Part shown: one piece after another, positions 35,280 to 44,937 of the stretch
How the letters are laid out: each line of letters starts with the position of its first letter
Position numbering within the stretch: the stretch's first letter is position 1
Origin: an uncultured Deferribacteres bacterium
GTDB taxonomy: Bacteria > Zhuqueibacterota > JdFR-76 > DREG01
Direction of reading: 5' to 3'
DNA length: 47,086 bases
Assembly (NCBI GenBank): GCA_913009825.1
Contig: CAJVYQ010000037.1
Span: 1-47,086 of the forward strand
Made by a program: the position numbers and the translations under genes
Notes under the pieces: model-generated
What the model saw: the letters and a program-made list of their open reading frames with translations, nothing else
What the model was told of the DNA's origin: nothing
The model's database searches: none

Positions 35280-36905
35280 CTACCTGGCTGTCGCCGCTTC
35301 TCTCTTCTCTCTCAAACCTTTGAACGCCAGCACTGCAAGCACAACGGCGACAACAAACAGAACAAACGCGATCCCCATCAACAGGAAATGTTGATTTTTA
35401 AAATTGCTGATCATCAGAATTACCAATGCCGAAAACGTCACTGCAAACATAAAAATCATAGGATAAAATACGAAAGCATGCTTTATCTTCAGCTCAGTTA
35501 GCCACACGGTTACCGCCAAAAGCGCCATGGCCGCCAACAATTGATTTGCCGAACCGAAGATCGGCCAGATTGCCCGCCACCGGCCGCTGAAGGCCAGGGC
35601 GCCGGCAACAACCACACCCACGCCGGTAGCAATGTAACGATTCTTATTCAGGATACTCGGTTTGCTTTCTTCTTCTTTTTCAAAAAATTCCTGAAAGGAA
35701 AACCGGGCCAGCCTGGTAGCCGTATCCAGTGAAGTCAGCGCAAAGGCGGAGACGGCCAGGGCGGAAAAAGTAGTGCCCACATTTGCAGGAATGCCTAATT
35801 TGCTGATAAAATTTCCGACGCTGGCAGAGAAAAGAGCAATGGGGCCGCCGCCACCGTTACCGATAAATTCATTATATTTCCCGGAAGTGATGGCCGCAGC
35901 GGCAATCAGCGCCACAACCGCCAGCAATCCTTCCATCAACATACCGCCATAGCCCACAATCCGGGCATCCGTTTCTTTATCCAATTGTTTGGAAGTAGTG
36001 CCGGAACCGACCAGCGAATGAAAACCGGAAATGGCGCCGCAGGCAACCGTCACAAACAGGATGGGAAACAGATAACCCAAGTTAGTGGAAAAGCCCAGGT
36101 AAGCGCCAAGTTGTATTTTCGGATTGCCGATGATAATTCCTATTGAAGCGCCGGCGACCAAAATGTAGAGAAGGAAAGAATTAAGATAATCGCGTGGCTG
36201 TAAAAGGATCCAAACCGGTGTGACAGAGGCGATCGTGATGTAGACCAGCAGAAGAGCAATCCAGACGTTTATACTTAATTTGACCGGAACAACCAAGCCC
36301 AGCCAAACGCCGCCAAGCAGCAGCGCTACGCCGATAACGGATGCAATGCCCAATGGGAGTTGCAGCCGGTAAATCGACATACCGAAAAGAACGGCCAACA
36401 GTAAGAAAAACACGGAAGAAGTAGCCGCAGCCGGAACCATCACAAATGTTTTTGCCACCAGGATAGTGAAAACGGCAATCACCAAAATCAGGGTCGACCA
36501 GGCAAAAATGAGAAACAATTTTTTTCCTAAATCGCCCACATGCTCGTGAATAATTTCGCCGATGGATTTGCCCCGGTGACGAACAGAAGCGACAATAGCG
36601 GAAAAATCGTGAACGCCGCCGATGAAGATGGAACCTAAAACAATCCAGAGAAACACGGGAATCCAGCCAAAAATAGCCGCGGTAATCGGCCCGATGATGG
36701 GACTGGCTCCCGCAATAGAGGCAAAATGATGTCCTAATAAGACGGGCGCTTTGGCGGGTACATAGTCGATGCCGTCGGTCATGGTGTGTGCGGGCGTTGG
36801 ACGTGCCGGATCGATTCGAAACCGCTTTATTAAAAATCTGCCGTAAAACAGGTAGGCAAGAAAAAACCCTGCAAGTGCAATGGAGATCAACCAGATACTG
36901 CCCAT
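35280..36905 (-). CDS. cstA: Carbon starvation protein CstA family transporter
   Basis: A 541-residue polytopic membrane protein with the CstA signature blocks DYVPAKAPVLLGHHFASIAG, ASPIIGPITAAIFGWIPVFL, GGVHDFSAIVASVRHRGKSI and GFHSLVGSGTTSKQLDKETD. It is shorter than E. coli CstA (about 700 residues) and matches the compact versions. CstA proteins import pyruvate or peptides during carbon limitation. AGGAGG sits ahead of the ATG, inside the last codons of the 36907 gene, which ends one base before, so the two are co-transcribed. Confidence 0.93.
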   Translation of the reverse strand: MGSIWLISIALAGFFLAYLFYGRFLIKRFRIDPARPTPAHTMTDGIDYVPAKAPVLLGHHFASIAGASPIIGPITAAIFGWIPVFLWIVLGSIFIGGVHDFSAIVASVRHRGKSIGEIIHEHVGDLGKKLFLIFAWSTLILVIAVFTILVAKTFVMVPAAATSSVFFLLLAVLFGMSIYRLQLPLGIASVIGVALLLGGVWLGLVVPVKLSINVWIALLLVYITIASVTPVWILLQPRDYLNSFLLYILVAGASIGIIIGNPKIQLGAYLGFSTNLGYLFPILFVTVACGAISGFHSLVGSGTTSKQLDKETDARIVGYGGMLMEGLLAVVALIAAAAITSGKYNEFIGNGGGGPIALFSASVGNFISKLGIPANVGTTFSALAVSAFALTSLDTATRLARFSFQEFFEKEEESKPSILNKNRYIATGVGVVVAGALAFSGRWRAIWPIFGSANQLLAAMALLAVTVWLTELKIKHAFVFYPMIFMFAVTFSALVILMISNFKNQHFLLMGIAFVLFVVAVVLAVLAFKGLREKREAATAR

Positions 36906-36906
36906 T

Positions 36907-37449
36907 TTATCCTCCTGAGGAATGAATGCTGTTTAAATTTTTAGAGATATTTTCAAGCAAAGGAAGGAAATCATTCCCTTTACGCGGAATAATCCATGAA
37001 GTGGATTGCAGATAGTAAACAATGAGAATAATTTCATACCACCCGCCGAAACCGAACTTCAACCACCGAAACCGATGTGATTTTTTAATCTGCCTGGTTA
37101 GTTCAGGATAACTTTTTTCCTGCGGTGAAACGATGAAGCCTACGAACCGCGTTCTCATATTTAATTGATGAAACGAAAACTCCGATTTTGCCAATTGCGT
37201 CAGCCATTTTTGATGTTTTCCAAGCAAACCCGGTGTGAGGATTTCATCTTCCCGCCAGCACAAGATTACATCCGTTACATGGGATTCATCGAGAATAATT
37301 TTTTTGGAGAGGGAAAAATACTGCATGGCAATTTGGGAACAGGCGATAAGTGGAATTCTTCTGCCGGAAATTTCCACATCATTTTCCAGATCAAAATTCC
37401 CGGCCAGCAGGCTGGTAAGCGTTGTTAAAAATTGATTGTAATCAGACAC
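36907..37449 (-). CDS. Hypothetical protein upstream of cstA
   Basis: 180 residues, no signal or clear membrane helix, no family recognised. Sequence is mixed alpha/beta with KKIILDESHVTDVILCWRED, EFSFHQLNMRTRFVGFIVSP and a basic patch KKSHRFRWLKFGFGGWYEI, followed by a hydrophobic IILIVYYLQ. It ends SIHSSGG one base before the cstA start, and its last codons carry the cstA ribosome site, which argues for a real coupled gene. Confidence 0.65.
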   Translation of the reverse strand: MSDYNQFLTTLTSLLAGNFDLENDVEISGRRIPLIACSQIAMQYFSLSKKIILDESHVTDVILCWREDEILTPGLLGKHQKWLTQLAKSEFSFHQLNMRTRFVGFIVSPQEKSYPELTRQIKKSHRFRWLKFGFGGWYEIILIVYYLQSTSWIIPRKGNDFLPLLENISKNLNSIHSSGG

Positions 37450-37645
37450 AATTCATCAGTATTTTTATACGGGGTTGTTCTATTGAAAACAAAATTGAGC
37501 TGTTTTATTTTAAAAACCTGTTTTTATTACCGATATCGTTGTCGTCTCTTTTATGGGCAGGAGTACAACTTCTGCCCAAGTGAGGAAAGACGCTTCAGCG
37601 TTCTTTCTATTCTTAGTCCAGTGGTTTACCACGGGGCGGTATCTT

Positions 37646-38431
37646 TCAACTTTTCTTCATCCGCAGCAGCGCCCTGCGCATGCCGTCCAGCGTCAGAAAC
37701 GGTTCGTACGCATCGATGGCGGTGGTCTGCTCCATGATGACCTGCGCCAGACCGCCGGTTGCGATGATTTTCACTGCATTGGCGCTGTTCAACTCTTTCG
37801 TGATTCTGCGGATCAATCCTTCCATCATATCCACTGCGCCGAACATGATTCCGGTTTGCATGCTGTTTTCCGAATTGGTACCGATAATTTTTCCGGGGAA
37901 ACTTAGTTCCACCCGATACAGGCGGGCAGCGCGCCGCCACAGATCCACCGCCGAAGTTTCGATCCCCGGCGCGATCACTCCGCCGAGATAATCGCCGGTA
38001 GTGCCGATCACATCGAAAGTCGTCGCAGTGCCGAAATCAACAATAATCAGCGGGCCGCTAAATTTTTCGAATCCGCCGATAGCGTTGCAAAGCCGGTCCG
38101 CGCCAACCGATTTGGGGTTTTCATACAAAATCCGGATTCCCAAATCCGATTCGGAAGAAATAATAACAGGCGTCTCGTGAAGATAGTTTTCAATCATCCC
38201 TTTAAAAATGGAAGTCGCATTGGGAACTACGGAGGCGATGACAACATCCGATATTTTCTCTGCGGGAATGCGGGCGGAATCGCACAACATTTTTACGGCG
38301 ATCCAGCTTTCATCTTCCGTACGCGTATAGGAGGTACTGAGTCGCCAGTGAATTACTAATTCTTCGTCCCGGTAAATACCTAAAACCGTGTGTGTATTGC
38401 CAATATCAACAACAAGCAGCAGATCATCCAT
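37646..38431 (-). CDS. coaX: Type III pantothenate kinase
   Basis: 261 residues, the usual CoaX length. It catalyses the first step of coenzyme A synthesis, pantothenate to 4'-phosphopantothenate. Motifs are the ASKHA phosphate loop VVDIGNTHTVLG at the N-terminus, SVVPNATSIFKG, NPKSVGADRLCNAIGGFEKF, IIVDFGTATTFDVI and YLGGVIAPGIETSAVDLWRRAARL. The open frame runs back to 38536, but AGGA eight bases before the ATG at 38431 and homology support the shorter start. It follows the FmdB gene by 13 bases, probably one operon. Confidence 0.94.
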   Translation of the reverse strand: MDDLLLVVDIGNTHTVLGIYRDEELVIHWRLSTSYTRTEDESWIAVKMLCDSARIPAEKISDVVIASVVPNATSIFKGMIENYLHETPVIISSESDLGIRILYENPKSVGADRLCNAIGGFEKFSGPLIIVDFGTATTFDVIGTTGDYLGGVIAPGIETSAVDLWRRAARLYRVELSFPGKIIGTNSENSMQTGIMFGAVDMMEGLIRRITKELNSANAVKIIATGGLAQVIMEQTTAIDAYEPFLTLDGMRRALLRMKKS

Positions 38432-38444
38432 TTTCATTTTCCTG

Positions 38445-38828
38445 TCAATCGCCGGACAATTCGCCGGGCGTGTAAAGATCGTCGCCGGATTTGCCGGCGC
38501 CTTCGCCTTTATACGCTTCCTCTTCGGCCTCTTCAATCATTTGGTCATAATCTTCCCCCAATTCCTCGCCGAGTTCTTTCCCCATTTTTTTCATCAATTT
38601 CACCATGGATTTGGGATCATTTTCATCCAGATCCCGCCATTTGGAGGGATCGGCCAGACTTTCCAGTCTGGCGTCTTCCGATTTGGGTGAAGCGAAGCGG
38701 GAAAATATTTTTGCGATGTTTTCGCTTTTGCAAGCGGGACAATGCAGTTTTTGCTGCTGGCTGCTCTTCAACAGCAGAACGCTGAATTTTTTGCCGCAAC
38801 CGGCGCATTTATATTCATAAATCGGCAT
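38445..38828 (-). CDS. FmdB-family zinc ribbon protein
   Basis: 127 residues. The N-terminal MPIYEYKCAGCGKKFSVLL and HCPACKSENIAKIFSRF place four cysteines (8, 11, 30, 33) for one zinc, the FmdB/CxxC regulatory domain. The remaining 80 residues are acidic and helical (MVKLMKKMGKELGEELGEDY, EEAEEEAYKGEGAG). Some members regulate formamidase genes; function here is unknown. AGAGGTG precedes the ATG. Upstream partner of coaX. Confidence 0.88.
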   Translation of the reverse strand: MPIYEYKCAGCGKKFSVLLLKSSQQQKLHCPACKSENIAKIFSRFASPKSEDARLESLADPSKWRDLDENDPKSMVKLMKKMGKELGEELGEDYDQMIEEAEEEAYKGEGAGKSGDDLYTPGELSGD

Positions 38829-39071
38829 CGTAACACCTCTTTATTGATTGGTTAAAACTGTCCGTGAAACACACAAAATAATACCAAATTTCATATTAGA
38901 TAATTATTCCCGCATTCTCAGTCCAAAGCAGACAAGTACTGGCTATAGGAGAAGTCCACCCTGAAGAAACCATCAAACTTAAAATCGGCGGATAATCCAT
39001 AGCCCAGACTTAGTGCATTTGCTTGTGGCAATTGATTGAATTTTAACTCCATGATTCGTTACAAAAAACAC

Positions 39072-39099
39072 TTGACAAATCTGTAAAATGTATTATCAT
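39072..39099 (+). promoter_or_regulatory. Promoter of a candidate small RNA
   Basis: TTGACA (39072-39077), 16 bases, TATCAT (39094-39099). The start of transcription is expected near 39106. No plus-strand gene follows; an intrinsic terminator does. Confidence 0.6.
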
Positions 39100-39105
39100 A
39101 AAATT

Positions 39106-39178
39106 GTTCTCTACCCAACGGTAGTGGAATCTAAAAAGGTTTCTGCCGCTGAACCCGTATGAATCAGCGGCATTTTTA
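39106..39178 (+). ncRNA. Candidate small RNA of about 70 nt
   Basis: Between a TTGACA/TATCAT promoter and a strong terminator lies a short stretch with no ORF. It can fold as CTACC-CAAC-GGTAG, then a loose GGAATC/GGTTTC stem, then the terminator stem. It is in the 556-base gap between the FmdB gene and the biotin carrier gene, both minus-strand, so it is an independent plus-strand unit. I do not recognise the family; a cis leader is excluded because no plus-strand gene follows. Confidence 0.5.
39144..39177 (+). terminator. Intrinsic terminator of the candidate small RNA
   Basis: TGCCGCTGA and TCAGCGGCA form a perfect 9-bp stem with an 11-base loop, followed directly by TTTTTATT on the plus strand. 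Confidence 0.85.
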
Positions 39179-39384
39179 TTCCATTTGAATTCACCCTAAA
39201 CATTATATTTCTTTCGTAAATTTTGAATTGAATTTTTTATCTTTTGCCTGTCATGAGCAGGAATCCAGATTCCGCCTATTGAAAGATAACGGACAGTCTT
39301 TTCTCTGCTTGAAAAAAGTTCCGGGCGACATTCAGCGCAATATATTTCAAGATCCATGAAAGCCTCATTTTGTCCTGGGATAAA

Positions 39385-39900
39385 TCAAACCATTTCATTT
39401 ATTTCAAGCAGCAAGGCATCTTTCTCGATGGCGTCGCCCTGGTTGACATGGATTTTTTTCACTGTGCCATTCACGGGAGATTTGATCTCATTTTCCATTT
39501 TCATGGCTTCCACAATGAGCAGGCCCTGACCTGCTTCCACTTGTTGATCCGCTTCCACTTCGATCTGGCTCACCAAACCGGGCATGGGTGCAAGAATTTC
39601 GGTCACGCCTGTTGATTTGGTTTCTGCGGTACGAAACGATTTCCGCAATCGCTGGCGTTCATCTTCCACTTCCACCGTAAACGGAGTCTGATCCAAAACA
39701 AGATTATAGCTGCCGTTCCCTGCTGATTTGAGCCAGACGCGATATTGTTTGCCATATAAAATTAATGAATACAAATTCGCATGAATTTGCTTAAAATCGT
39801 AAGGCACCGGTTTTCCCCTGTAGATGATCTTAATTTCCGGCCGGTGGTTTTCCAATTCCAGATCGTAGGTTTTTCCGGCAATTTGAATTTGATATTCCAT
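39385..39900 (-). CDS. Biotin carboxyl carrier subunit of an acyl-CoA carboxylase
   Basis: 171 residues. The C-terminal biotinyl domain (about 100-171) has the biotin site EAMKMENEIK with Lys134 and flanking APMPGLV and GDAIEKDALLLEI. Residues 1-90 form a small beta domain like the BT domain of propionyl-CoA carboxylase alpha. It carries carboxybiotin between the biotin carboxylase and the carboxyltransferase. It starts one base after the biotin carboxylase stop, so both come from one transcript. Confidence 0.92.
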   Translation of the reverse strand: MEYQIQIAGKTYDLELENHRPEIKIIYRGKPVPYDFKQIHANLYSLILYGKQYRVWLKSAGNGSYNLVLDQTPFTVEVEDERQRLRKSFRTAETKSTGVTEILAPMPGLVSQIEVEADQQVEAGQGLLIVEAMKMENEIKSPVNGTVKKIHVNQGDAIEKDALLLEINEMV

Positions 39901-39901
39901 T

Positions 39902-41404
39902 TTATACTAACATCTCTTTTCGTCCGATTATTTTCCATTTTGAATCCGTTGAACCGTCACCTTCATTAGCATGCAAGACCGATCCCGGTTTTTGCCCGTT
40001 AAAATGGATGAGAGAAGAAACCGCTCCGGCAAAACTTTTGTTGTTCCCGGTTCCGTTTTCTGCCAAACCCTTGTGTTCCGCCAGAAAATGGGTGGAAATA
40101 TTTCCCGACCGGAAATCATCATTTTCCAACAACCGGATGAAAAACGGAATAGTGGTTTCCACACCGAAAACAAGATATTCCCGCAGCGCTCGCTGCATTC
40201 TGTCTATCGCTTCCCGGCGAGATCCGGCCCAGACGATCAGTTTGGCGAGAAGCGAATCGTAATAAGGATAAACAATGCTGCCCATCTGAATCCCGCTGTC
40301 GCAGCGCACCCCGATTCCGCCCGGTTCCTGCAAATACGCTATTTCGCCGGTTGAAGGTAAAAAGTTACTCCCGGAATCTTCGGCATACACGCGGCATTCC
40401 AGCGCGTGACCGTTGGGTCGAACATCTTCCTGTCGGAGTGATAGCCGTTCTCCGGCAGCGATGAAGAATTGCTGCTTCACCAGATCAAGGCCGGTTACCC
40501 ATTCCGTTACCGGATGCTCTACTTGCAAACGGGTATTCATTTCCAGAAAATAGTAATTCAATTGTGCATCCACTAAAAATTCAATGGTACCGGCATTCTG
40601 GTAACCGGATGTCCTGGTGAGACGAACCGCTGCGTTGCCCATCTCCTCCCGCAGCTCGGGCGACAAGAGAACCGAAGGCGATTCCTCAACCAATTTTTGA
40701 TGCCGGCGCTGAATGGAACATTCCCGCTCCCATAAATGAATGGCATTGCCGAACTTGTCGGCCAAAATCTGAAATTCGATATGACGCGGCTGCAGCAGAT
40801 ATTTTTCCAGATAAACGCGGTCATCCCCGAATGCAGCGCGCGCCTCATTTTGTGCCGCGCGAAACGATTTTTCCATTTCGGAACTTTCATGAATCAGGCG
40901 CATCCCTTTGCCGCCGCCGCCGGCTGCCGCTTTCAACAACACGGGATAACCAATTTCATCGGCTATCTTCTGCGCTTCCGGGACAGAAGAAATGGGCTCC
41001 AGCGTTCCCGGAATAGTCGGTACTTTTTGTTGACCGGCTAATTTACGCGCGGCCATTTTATCGCCCATCAATTCAATTGCAGCGGCAGGCGGCCCGATAA
41101 ATTTGATACCGTGTTCGTGTAGTTTTTGCGCAAATCGGCTGTTTTCGGCAAGAAAACCGTAGCCGGGATGAACCGCTTCCGCGCCGCACTGTTTGATCAC
41201 GGCAATAATCTTCTCCTGATTCAAATAGGATTCCAACGCCGGCGCAGGACCGATAAGATAGGCCTCGTCCGCCAACTGAACATGAAGACTTTTGCGATCC
41301 GGCTCGGAATAAATCGCCACCGCCTCAATCCCCATCTCATGACAAGCGCGAATGATCCGCACCGCTATTTCGCCCCGGTTTGCAATTAGTATTTTTTTAA
41401 ACAT
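39902..41404 (-). CDS. Biotin carboxylase subunit of acetyl-/propionyl-CoA carboxylase
   Basis: 500 residues, ATP-grasp enzyme that carboxylates biotin with bicarbonate and ATP. Blocks: MFKKILIANRGEIAVRIIRA, AVHPGYGFLAENSRFA, the ATP lid LLKAAAGGGGKGMRLI (about 155-170), ECSIQRRHQKLVEESPS, FLEMNTRLQVEHPVTEWVTG and GHALECRVYAEDSGSNFLPS. It is slightly longer than E. coli AccC through a 50-residue C-terminal tail. With the separate carrier and the carboxyltransferase at 42568 it probably forms propionyl-CoA carboxylase, given the adjoining mutase genes. Confidence 0.94.
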   Translation of the reverse strand: MFKKILIANRGEIAVRIIRACHEMGIEAVAIYSEPDRKSLHVQLADEAYLIGPAPALESYLNQEKIIAVIKQCGAEAVHPGYGFLAENSRFAQKLHEHGIKFIGPPAAAIELMGDKMAARKLAGQQKVPTIPGTLEPISSVPEAQKIADEIGYPVLLKAAAGGGGKGMRLIHESSEMEKSFRAAQNEARAAFGDDRVYLEKYLLQPRHIEFQILADKFGNAIHLWERECSIQRRHQKLVEESPSVLLSPELREEMGNAAVRLTRTSGYQNAGTIEFLVDAQLNYYFLEMNTRLQVEHPVTEWVTGLDLVKQQFFIAAGERLSLRQEDVRPNGHALECRVYAEDSGSNFLPSTGEIAYLQEPGGIGVRCDSGIQMGSIVYPYYDSLLAKLIVWAGSRREAIDRMQRALREYLVFGVETTIPFFIRLLENDDFRSGNISTHFLAEHKGLAENGTGNNKSFAGAVSSLIHFNGQKPGSVLHANEGDGSTDSKWKIIGRKEMLV

Positions 41405-41571
41405 ACAATATACTCTTCATAGTTTTTAGCCTGAATTATTTATAACCTAAATATTCCCTTGCTTCACTACGGGCATAAGAATCAAACAAATAAATTTTTA
41501 ATGGTTTAGCCGTAAGAACCGGTTTTTTTACGACTTCATTCATTTTTTGATCAGAAATCATTTAATGCCGC

Positions 41572-41913
41572 CTATTCATTATACGAGTTCGACGCATCTT
41601 TCAATGAATCAAATATCATCAATGTCTGGGTAAGGTGGGCAATTTCAATTAATTTTTTAACTTTCGGACCCGGATGGGCAATGACAAGCCGGCCCTGAAA
41701 CCGTTCTGCCTGTCTCCTGCCAAATAACAGGGTACCGAGTCCGGAACTGTCCATGTAAGAAATTTCTGATAAGTCAACAATAATATTCGGTGTATCCTGA
41801 ACAATGATAGCCAGAAATTCTTTTTTCAGTTCCGGTGCCATTTTGGAATCGACGTGATTTTCTAAAATTTTCAGAATGATAATATCATCTTTGACTATTT
41901 TTTCATATTTCAT
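41572..41913 (-). CDS. STAS-domain anti-sigma-factor antagonist
   Basis: 113 residues making a single STAS domain: IIILKILENHVDSKMAPELK, NIIVDLSEISYMDSSGLGTL, with the phosphorylatable serine in DSSG as in SpoIIAA/RsbV proteins. It should bind or release an anti-sigma factor depending on phosphorylation; no kinase or sigma factor is adjacent. The ATG at 41913 has AAAGG seven bases ahead; a GTG five codons upstream is less likely. Placement inside the carboxylase cluster looks incidental. Confidence 0.9.
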   Translation of the reverse strand: MKYEKIVKDDIIILKILENHVDSKMAPELKKEFLAIIVQDTPNIIVDLSEISYMDSSGLGTLLFGRRQAERFQGRLVIAHPGPKVKKLIEIAHLTQTLMIFDSLKDASNSYNE

Positions 41914-42123
41914 TACTATGCCTTTCACAACTATTTGAGGATTTCAAATCATCGATAGTTATTTATAAATATAAAAGTTACAAAAAATAATACATATATT
42001 GACAACAAAAATCAAGTGAATAAAATTCCCTGCTTACCTGTTTTCTTCACATCAAGAAGCTTTTTTCGATTCTGCACGGGTACTATCATCCATTGTAATC
42101 TTTTCATCGGTTCTGTCGTATCA

Positions 42124-42324
42124 TTAGAACAGAGAGGTCACAAGTTTTTTAATCAGCAAATAAACCGGGTAGATCAGAGAAATCGCCAGCAGCGCCATAC
42201 CGATCCACACAATATTTGATTTTTGCTCCGAAAACTCATACTGACATATCGGGCATATGGTTTCGTCGGCGTCGATTTCCATAGCACAGCCGGGACACTC
42301 TTTTGTTTTTCGGGACATTTTCAT
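42124..42324 (-). CDS. Small zinc-ribbon membrane protein
   Basis: 66 residues: a zinc ribbon with two CxxC pairs (ECPGCAMEIDADETICPICQ) followed by one transmembrane helix (IVWIGMALLAISLIYPVYLL). The layout is that of zinc-ribbon-domain membrane peptides of unknown role. No clear ribosome site; the start may be the ATG at 42324 or two codons later. Confidence 0.7.
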   Translation of the reverse strand: MKMSRKTKECPGCAMEIDADETICPICQYEFSEQKSNIVWIGMALLAISLIYPVYLLIKKLVTSLF

Positions 42325-42383
42325 ATAACTATTTTTATTTCAAACGGAATTGAACCAATCAAAAAAACTTCTACTTTGCTGAA

Positions 42384-42534
42384 ACCTAAATTGAGCGATT
42401 CTTAGTTTGAAACAACCACCCAAAGAGTTTTGTCATTCTGCCTGCCCGTCTGTAGACGGGAAAGAATCTTGTTAGTTCTGTGCACTAAACCAACAAGATT
42501 CCTACGGAATGACATGAGAATCGCTCAATTCAGG
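42384..42534. repeat. MITE-like element, family 1
   Basis: A full copy (CCTAAATTGAGCGATTCT to AGAATCGCTCAATTCAGG). The inner palindrome is CCCGTCTGTAGACGGG, unlike the CCCGACGAACCGCAGGCGGG of copies 26718 and 31188, but like the truncated copy at 5957. So the inner module is exchanged between copies. Confidence 0.8.
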
Positions 42535-42567
42535 TGAAATATAATATATTGTAAATTAACGCTGAAT

Positions 42568-44118
42568 TTACAACGGAATATTCCCATGTTTTTTCCTTGG
42601 ATTTCGATCTACTTTATTGCGGGTCATTTCTAAAGCGCGGATCAGCTTAGGCCTTGTCTGCGACGGTTCGATCACATCGTCGATATAGCCGCGAGCGGCG
42701 GCAATATAGGGATTGGCAAACCGTTCCCGGTACTCCACCACTTTTTCATCCAACGCTTTCCGGGGATCATCTGCGGCGGAAATCTCCTTGCGAAAAATAA
42801 TTTCCACCGCGCCCTGGGGGCCCATCACGGCAATTTCAGCGGAAGGCCAGGCTAAATTCACATCGGCGCGGATATGTTTGCTGTTCATCACATCGTAAGC
42901 GCCGCCGTAAGCTTTGCGCAGGATCACGGTAATTTTGGGCACAGTGGCTTCACAAAAAGCATACAGCAGCTTGGCCCCATTTTTGATGATACCCCGCCAT
43001 TCCTGATCCGTTCCCGGTAAAAACCCCGGCACATCTTCAAAAGTGATGATGGGAATATTGAATGCATCGCAAAAGCGAACGAAACGCCCGGCTTTAGTGG
43101 AAGAATCAATATCCAGTACGCCGGCCAGAAAAGCAGGCTGATTGGCAATGATCCCCACCGGTTGTCCGTTTAGATGGGCAAAACCAACCACGATGTTTGG
43201 GGCGAAATGTTCATGAATTTCAAAAAAGTTGCCCTGATCCACAACCCGTTTGATCACCACTTTCACATCGTACGGTTTATTGGGATTTTCCGGCACAATG
43301 GAATTGAGGCTATCATCTTCACGATTGGGATCATCCTTGCATTCCTTCCGTTGCGGATCCTCCGCATTATTTTGCGGGATGAACTGCATCGTTTCCCGAA
43401 CCCGGTCCAAAAGCGCCACCTCATTTTCGGCCACAACATGGGCCACACCGCTCTTGGAGGCGTGTGTCATGGCGCCGCCCAACTCCTCGAAAGAGACATC
43501 TTCATGGGTTACTGTTTTTACAACATTGGGACCGGTGACGAACATGTAACTGGAATTTTTAACCATGAAAACAAAATCGGTGATGGCCGGCGAATAGACC
43601 GCGCCGCCGGCACACGGACCCAGAATGACGGAAAGCTGCGGCACAACACCGGATGCCAGCGTATTACGCAGAAAAATATCCGCATAAGCGCCCAAACCGA
43701 CTACTCCTTCCTGAATCCGCGCGCCGCCGGAATCGTTCAATCCGATGATGGGAGCACCCATTTTAACAGCCAGGTCCATCACTTTGCAAATTTTTTTTCC
43801 GTGCGCCTCGGAGAGAGAGCCGCCTAAAACGGTAAAATCCTGGGAGAAGACAAACACTTTTCTGTCATCGATGGTTCCATACCCGGTGATCACACCGTCA
43901 CCCAAATAACGATGTTTATCCAAGCCAAAATCGCGATTGTGATGCCGCACCAACATATCAATTTCTTCAAAACTACCTTTATCCAGGACTAGTTCGATCC
44001 GTTCCCGTGCGGTTAGTTTCCCTTTTTTGTGCTGTACCTCGATTCGCTTTTCGCCGCCGCCCAATCGGGCTTTTTGTTTTAACTCTCTTAATTGTTCGAT
44101 ACGCTGATCAATTGCCAT
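42568..44118 (-). CDS. Propionyl-CoA carboxylase-type carboxyltransferase (beta) subunit
   Basis: 516 residues of the PccB/MmdA family. It moves the carboxyl group from biotin to propionyl-CoA giving methylmalonyl-CoA. Blocks: [79 protein letters not shown] and [20 protein letters not shown], ending [11 protein letters not shown]. The ATG at 44118 is preceded by GGAG at six bases; the frame extends to 44142. It overlaps the B12-binding mutase subunit gene by 11 bases, showing one operon. Confidence 0.94.
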   Translation of the reverse strand: MAIDQRIEQLRELKQKARLGGGEKRIEVQHKKGKLTARERIELVLDKGSFEEIDMLVRHHNRDFGLDKHRYLGDGVITGYGTIDDRKVFVFSQDFTVLGGSLSEAHGKKICKVMDLAVKMGAPIIGLNDSGGARIQEGVVGLGAYADIFLRNTLASGVVPQLSVILGPCAGGAVYSPAITDFVFMVKNSSYMFVTGPNVVKTVTHEDVSFEELGGAMTHASKSGVAHVVAENEVALLDRVRETMQFIPQNNAEDPQRKECKDDPNREDDSLNSIVPENPNKPYDVKVVIKRVVDQGNFFEIHEHFAPNIVVGFAHLNGQPVGIIANQPAFLAGVLDIDSSTKAGRFVRFCDAFNIPIITFEDVPGFLPGTDQEWRGIIKNGAKLLYAFCEATVPKITVILRKAYGGAYDVMNSKHIRADVNLAWPSAEIAVMGPQGAVEIIFRKEISAADDPRKALDEKVVEYRERFANPYIAAARGYIDDVIEPSQTRPKLIRALEMTRNKVDRNPRKKHGNIPL

Positions 44119-44530
44119 TCTCGGCTCCATATTTTGATTCATACCATTCTTTGATATATGCTACAATCTCCTGCGTATTCGTCCCCGGACCGAACAATTT
44201 TCCAACTCCCTGTTTGTAAAGCTGTTCCATTTCTTCCTTTGCGATGATGCCGCCGCCGGTGAGAAGCACGTCATGCAGCCCGTTTTCATCCAATAATCTG
44301 TGCACTTCAGGGAAAATGGTCATGTGTGCACCGGAAAGAATACTCAGGCCAATCACATTTACGTCTTCCTGCAGGGCGGCTTCCACAATCATCTGCGGTG
44401 TCTGCCGCAGACCAAGATAAATCACTTCCATACCGGCGTCCCGCAGAGCGCCGGCAATGATTTTCGCGCCGCGATCGTGACCGTCCAGGCCGGGTTTGGC
44501 AATTAACACACGAATTTTATCCAAACTCAT
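44108..44530 (-). CDS. Methylmalonyl-CoA mutase B12-binding (small) subunit
   Basis: 140 residues forming a free-standing cobalamin-binding domain. The base-off motif DGHDRG (16-21, with His18 binding cobalt) is followed by [32 protein letters not shown] and [20 protein letters not shown]. It joins the large subunit at 44938 to form the split mutase converting methylmalonyl-CoA to succinyl-CoA. It overlaps the carboxyltransferase gene, but 407 bases holding a repeat separate it from the large subunit gene. Confidence 0.94.
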   Translation of the reverse strand: MSLDKIRVLIAKPGLDGHDRGAKIIAGALRDAGMEVIYLGLRQTPQMIVEAALQEDVNVIGLSILSGAHMTIFPEVHRLLDENGLHDVLLTGGGIIAKEEMEQLYKQGVGKLFGPGTNTQEIVAYIKEWYESKYGAENGN

Positions 44531-44597
44531 TGTTTACCTCCAAAAGCTGGATTATTTAAGAATTCAAAGAAAAAACACATTTTTATTCAAGAAAAAA

Positions 44598-44711
44598 TTA
44601 TATTGCCAGATCAAACGGCAGATCACTTATGTCCCGTACTTTCCTGCCGTCAATCAGCATATTCAGCATTTCCAATTGGCTTTCATCCTGTATTTGCCTT
44701 TCTTGCACTGA
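44598..44711 (-). pseudogene. C-terminal relic of an unknown gene cut by a repeat element
   Basis: Minus-strand codons reading ELSVQERQIQDESQLEMLNM and LIDGRKVRDISDLPFDLAI-stop look like a genuine protein end. The frame continues upstream only into the family 2 element at 44712-44822, with no ribosome site. Probably a gene remnant left after insertion or deletion; no family recognised. Confidence 0.3.
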
Positions 44712-44822
44712 TAATTCGTGCCTAAACAAAAACTCATAAATGGAGTAAAAAGTGAAATTCCTGCCGTGCCTGAGGCACGACGGAAATGACAAAAAAGCGA
44801 AGTTTTCGTTCGGACACTAATT
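44712..44822. repeat. Inverted-repeat element, family 2
   Basis: TAATTCGTGCCTAAACAAAA and TTTTCGTTCGGACACTAATT are imperfect inverted ends; the interior has a CCGTGCC/GGCACG palindrome and GGAAATGAC. It lies between the two mutase subunit genes. Confidence 0.6.
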
Positions 44823-44937
44823 ATTCAGGCTGTCCGCTAATAACGCTAAAAAACGCGAATATTTGTAATATTATTCCGATTCGCATGATTCGTGTCATGC
44901 GCGGGCTGAATAATCACAAATTAAAAATTCATCCAAC

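Noticed and set aside
26718-42534. Repeats spaced through the window as a possible CRISPR array
   Set aside because: Copies are about 150 bp, palindromic, kilobases apart and without regular spacers or cas genes.
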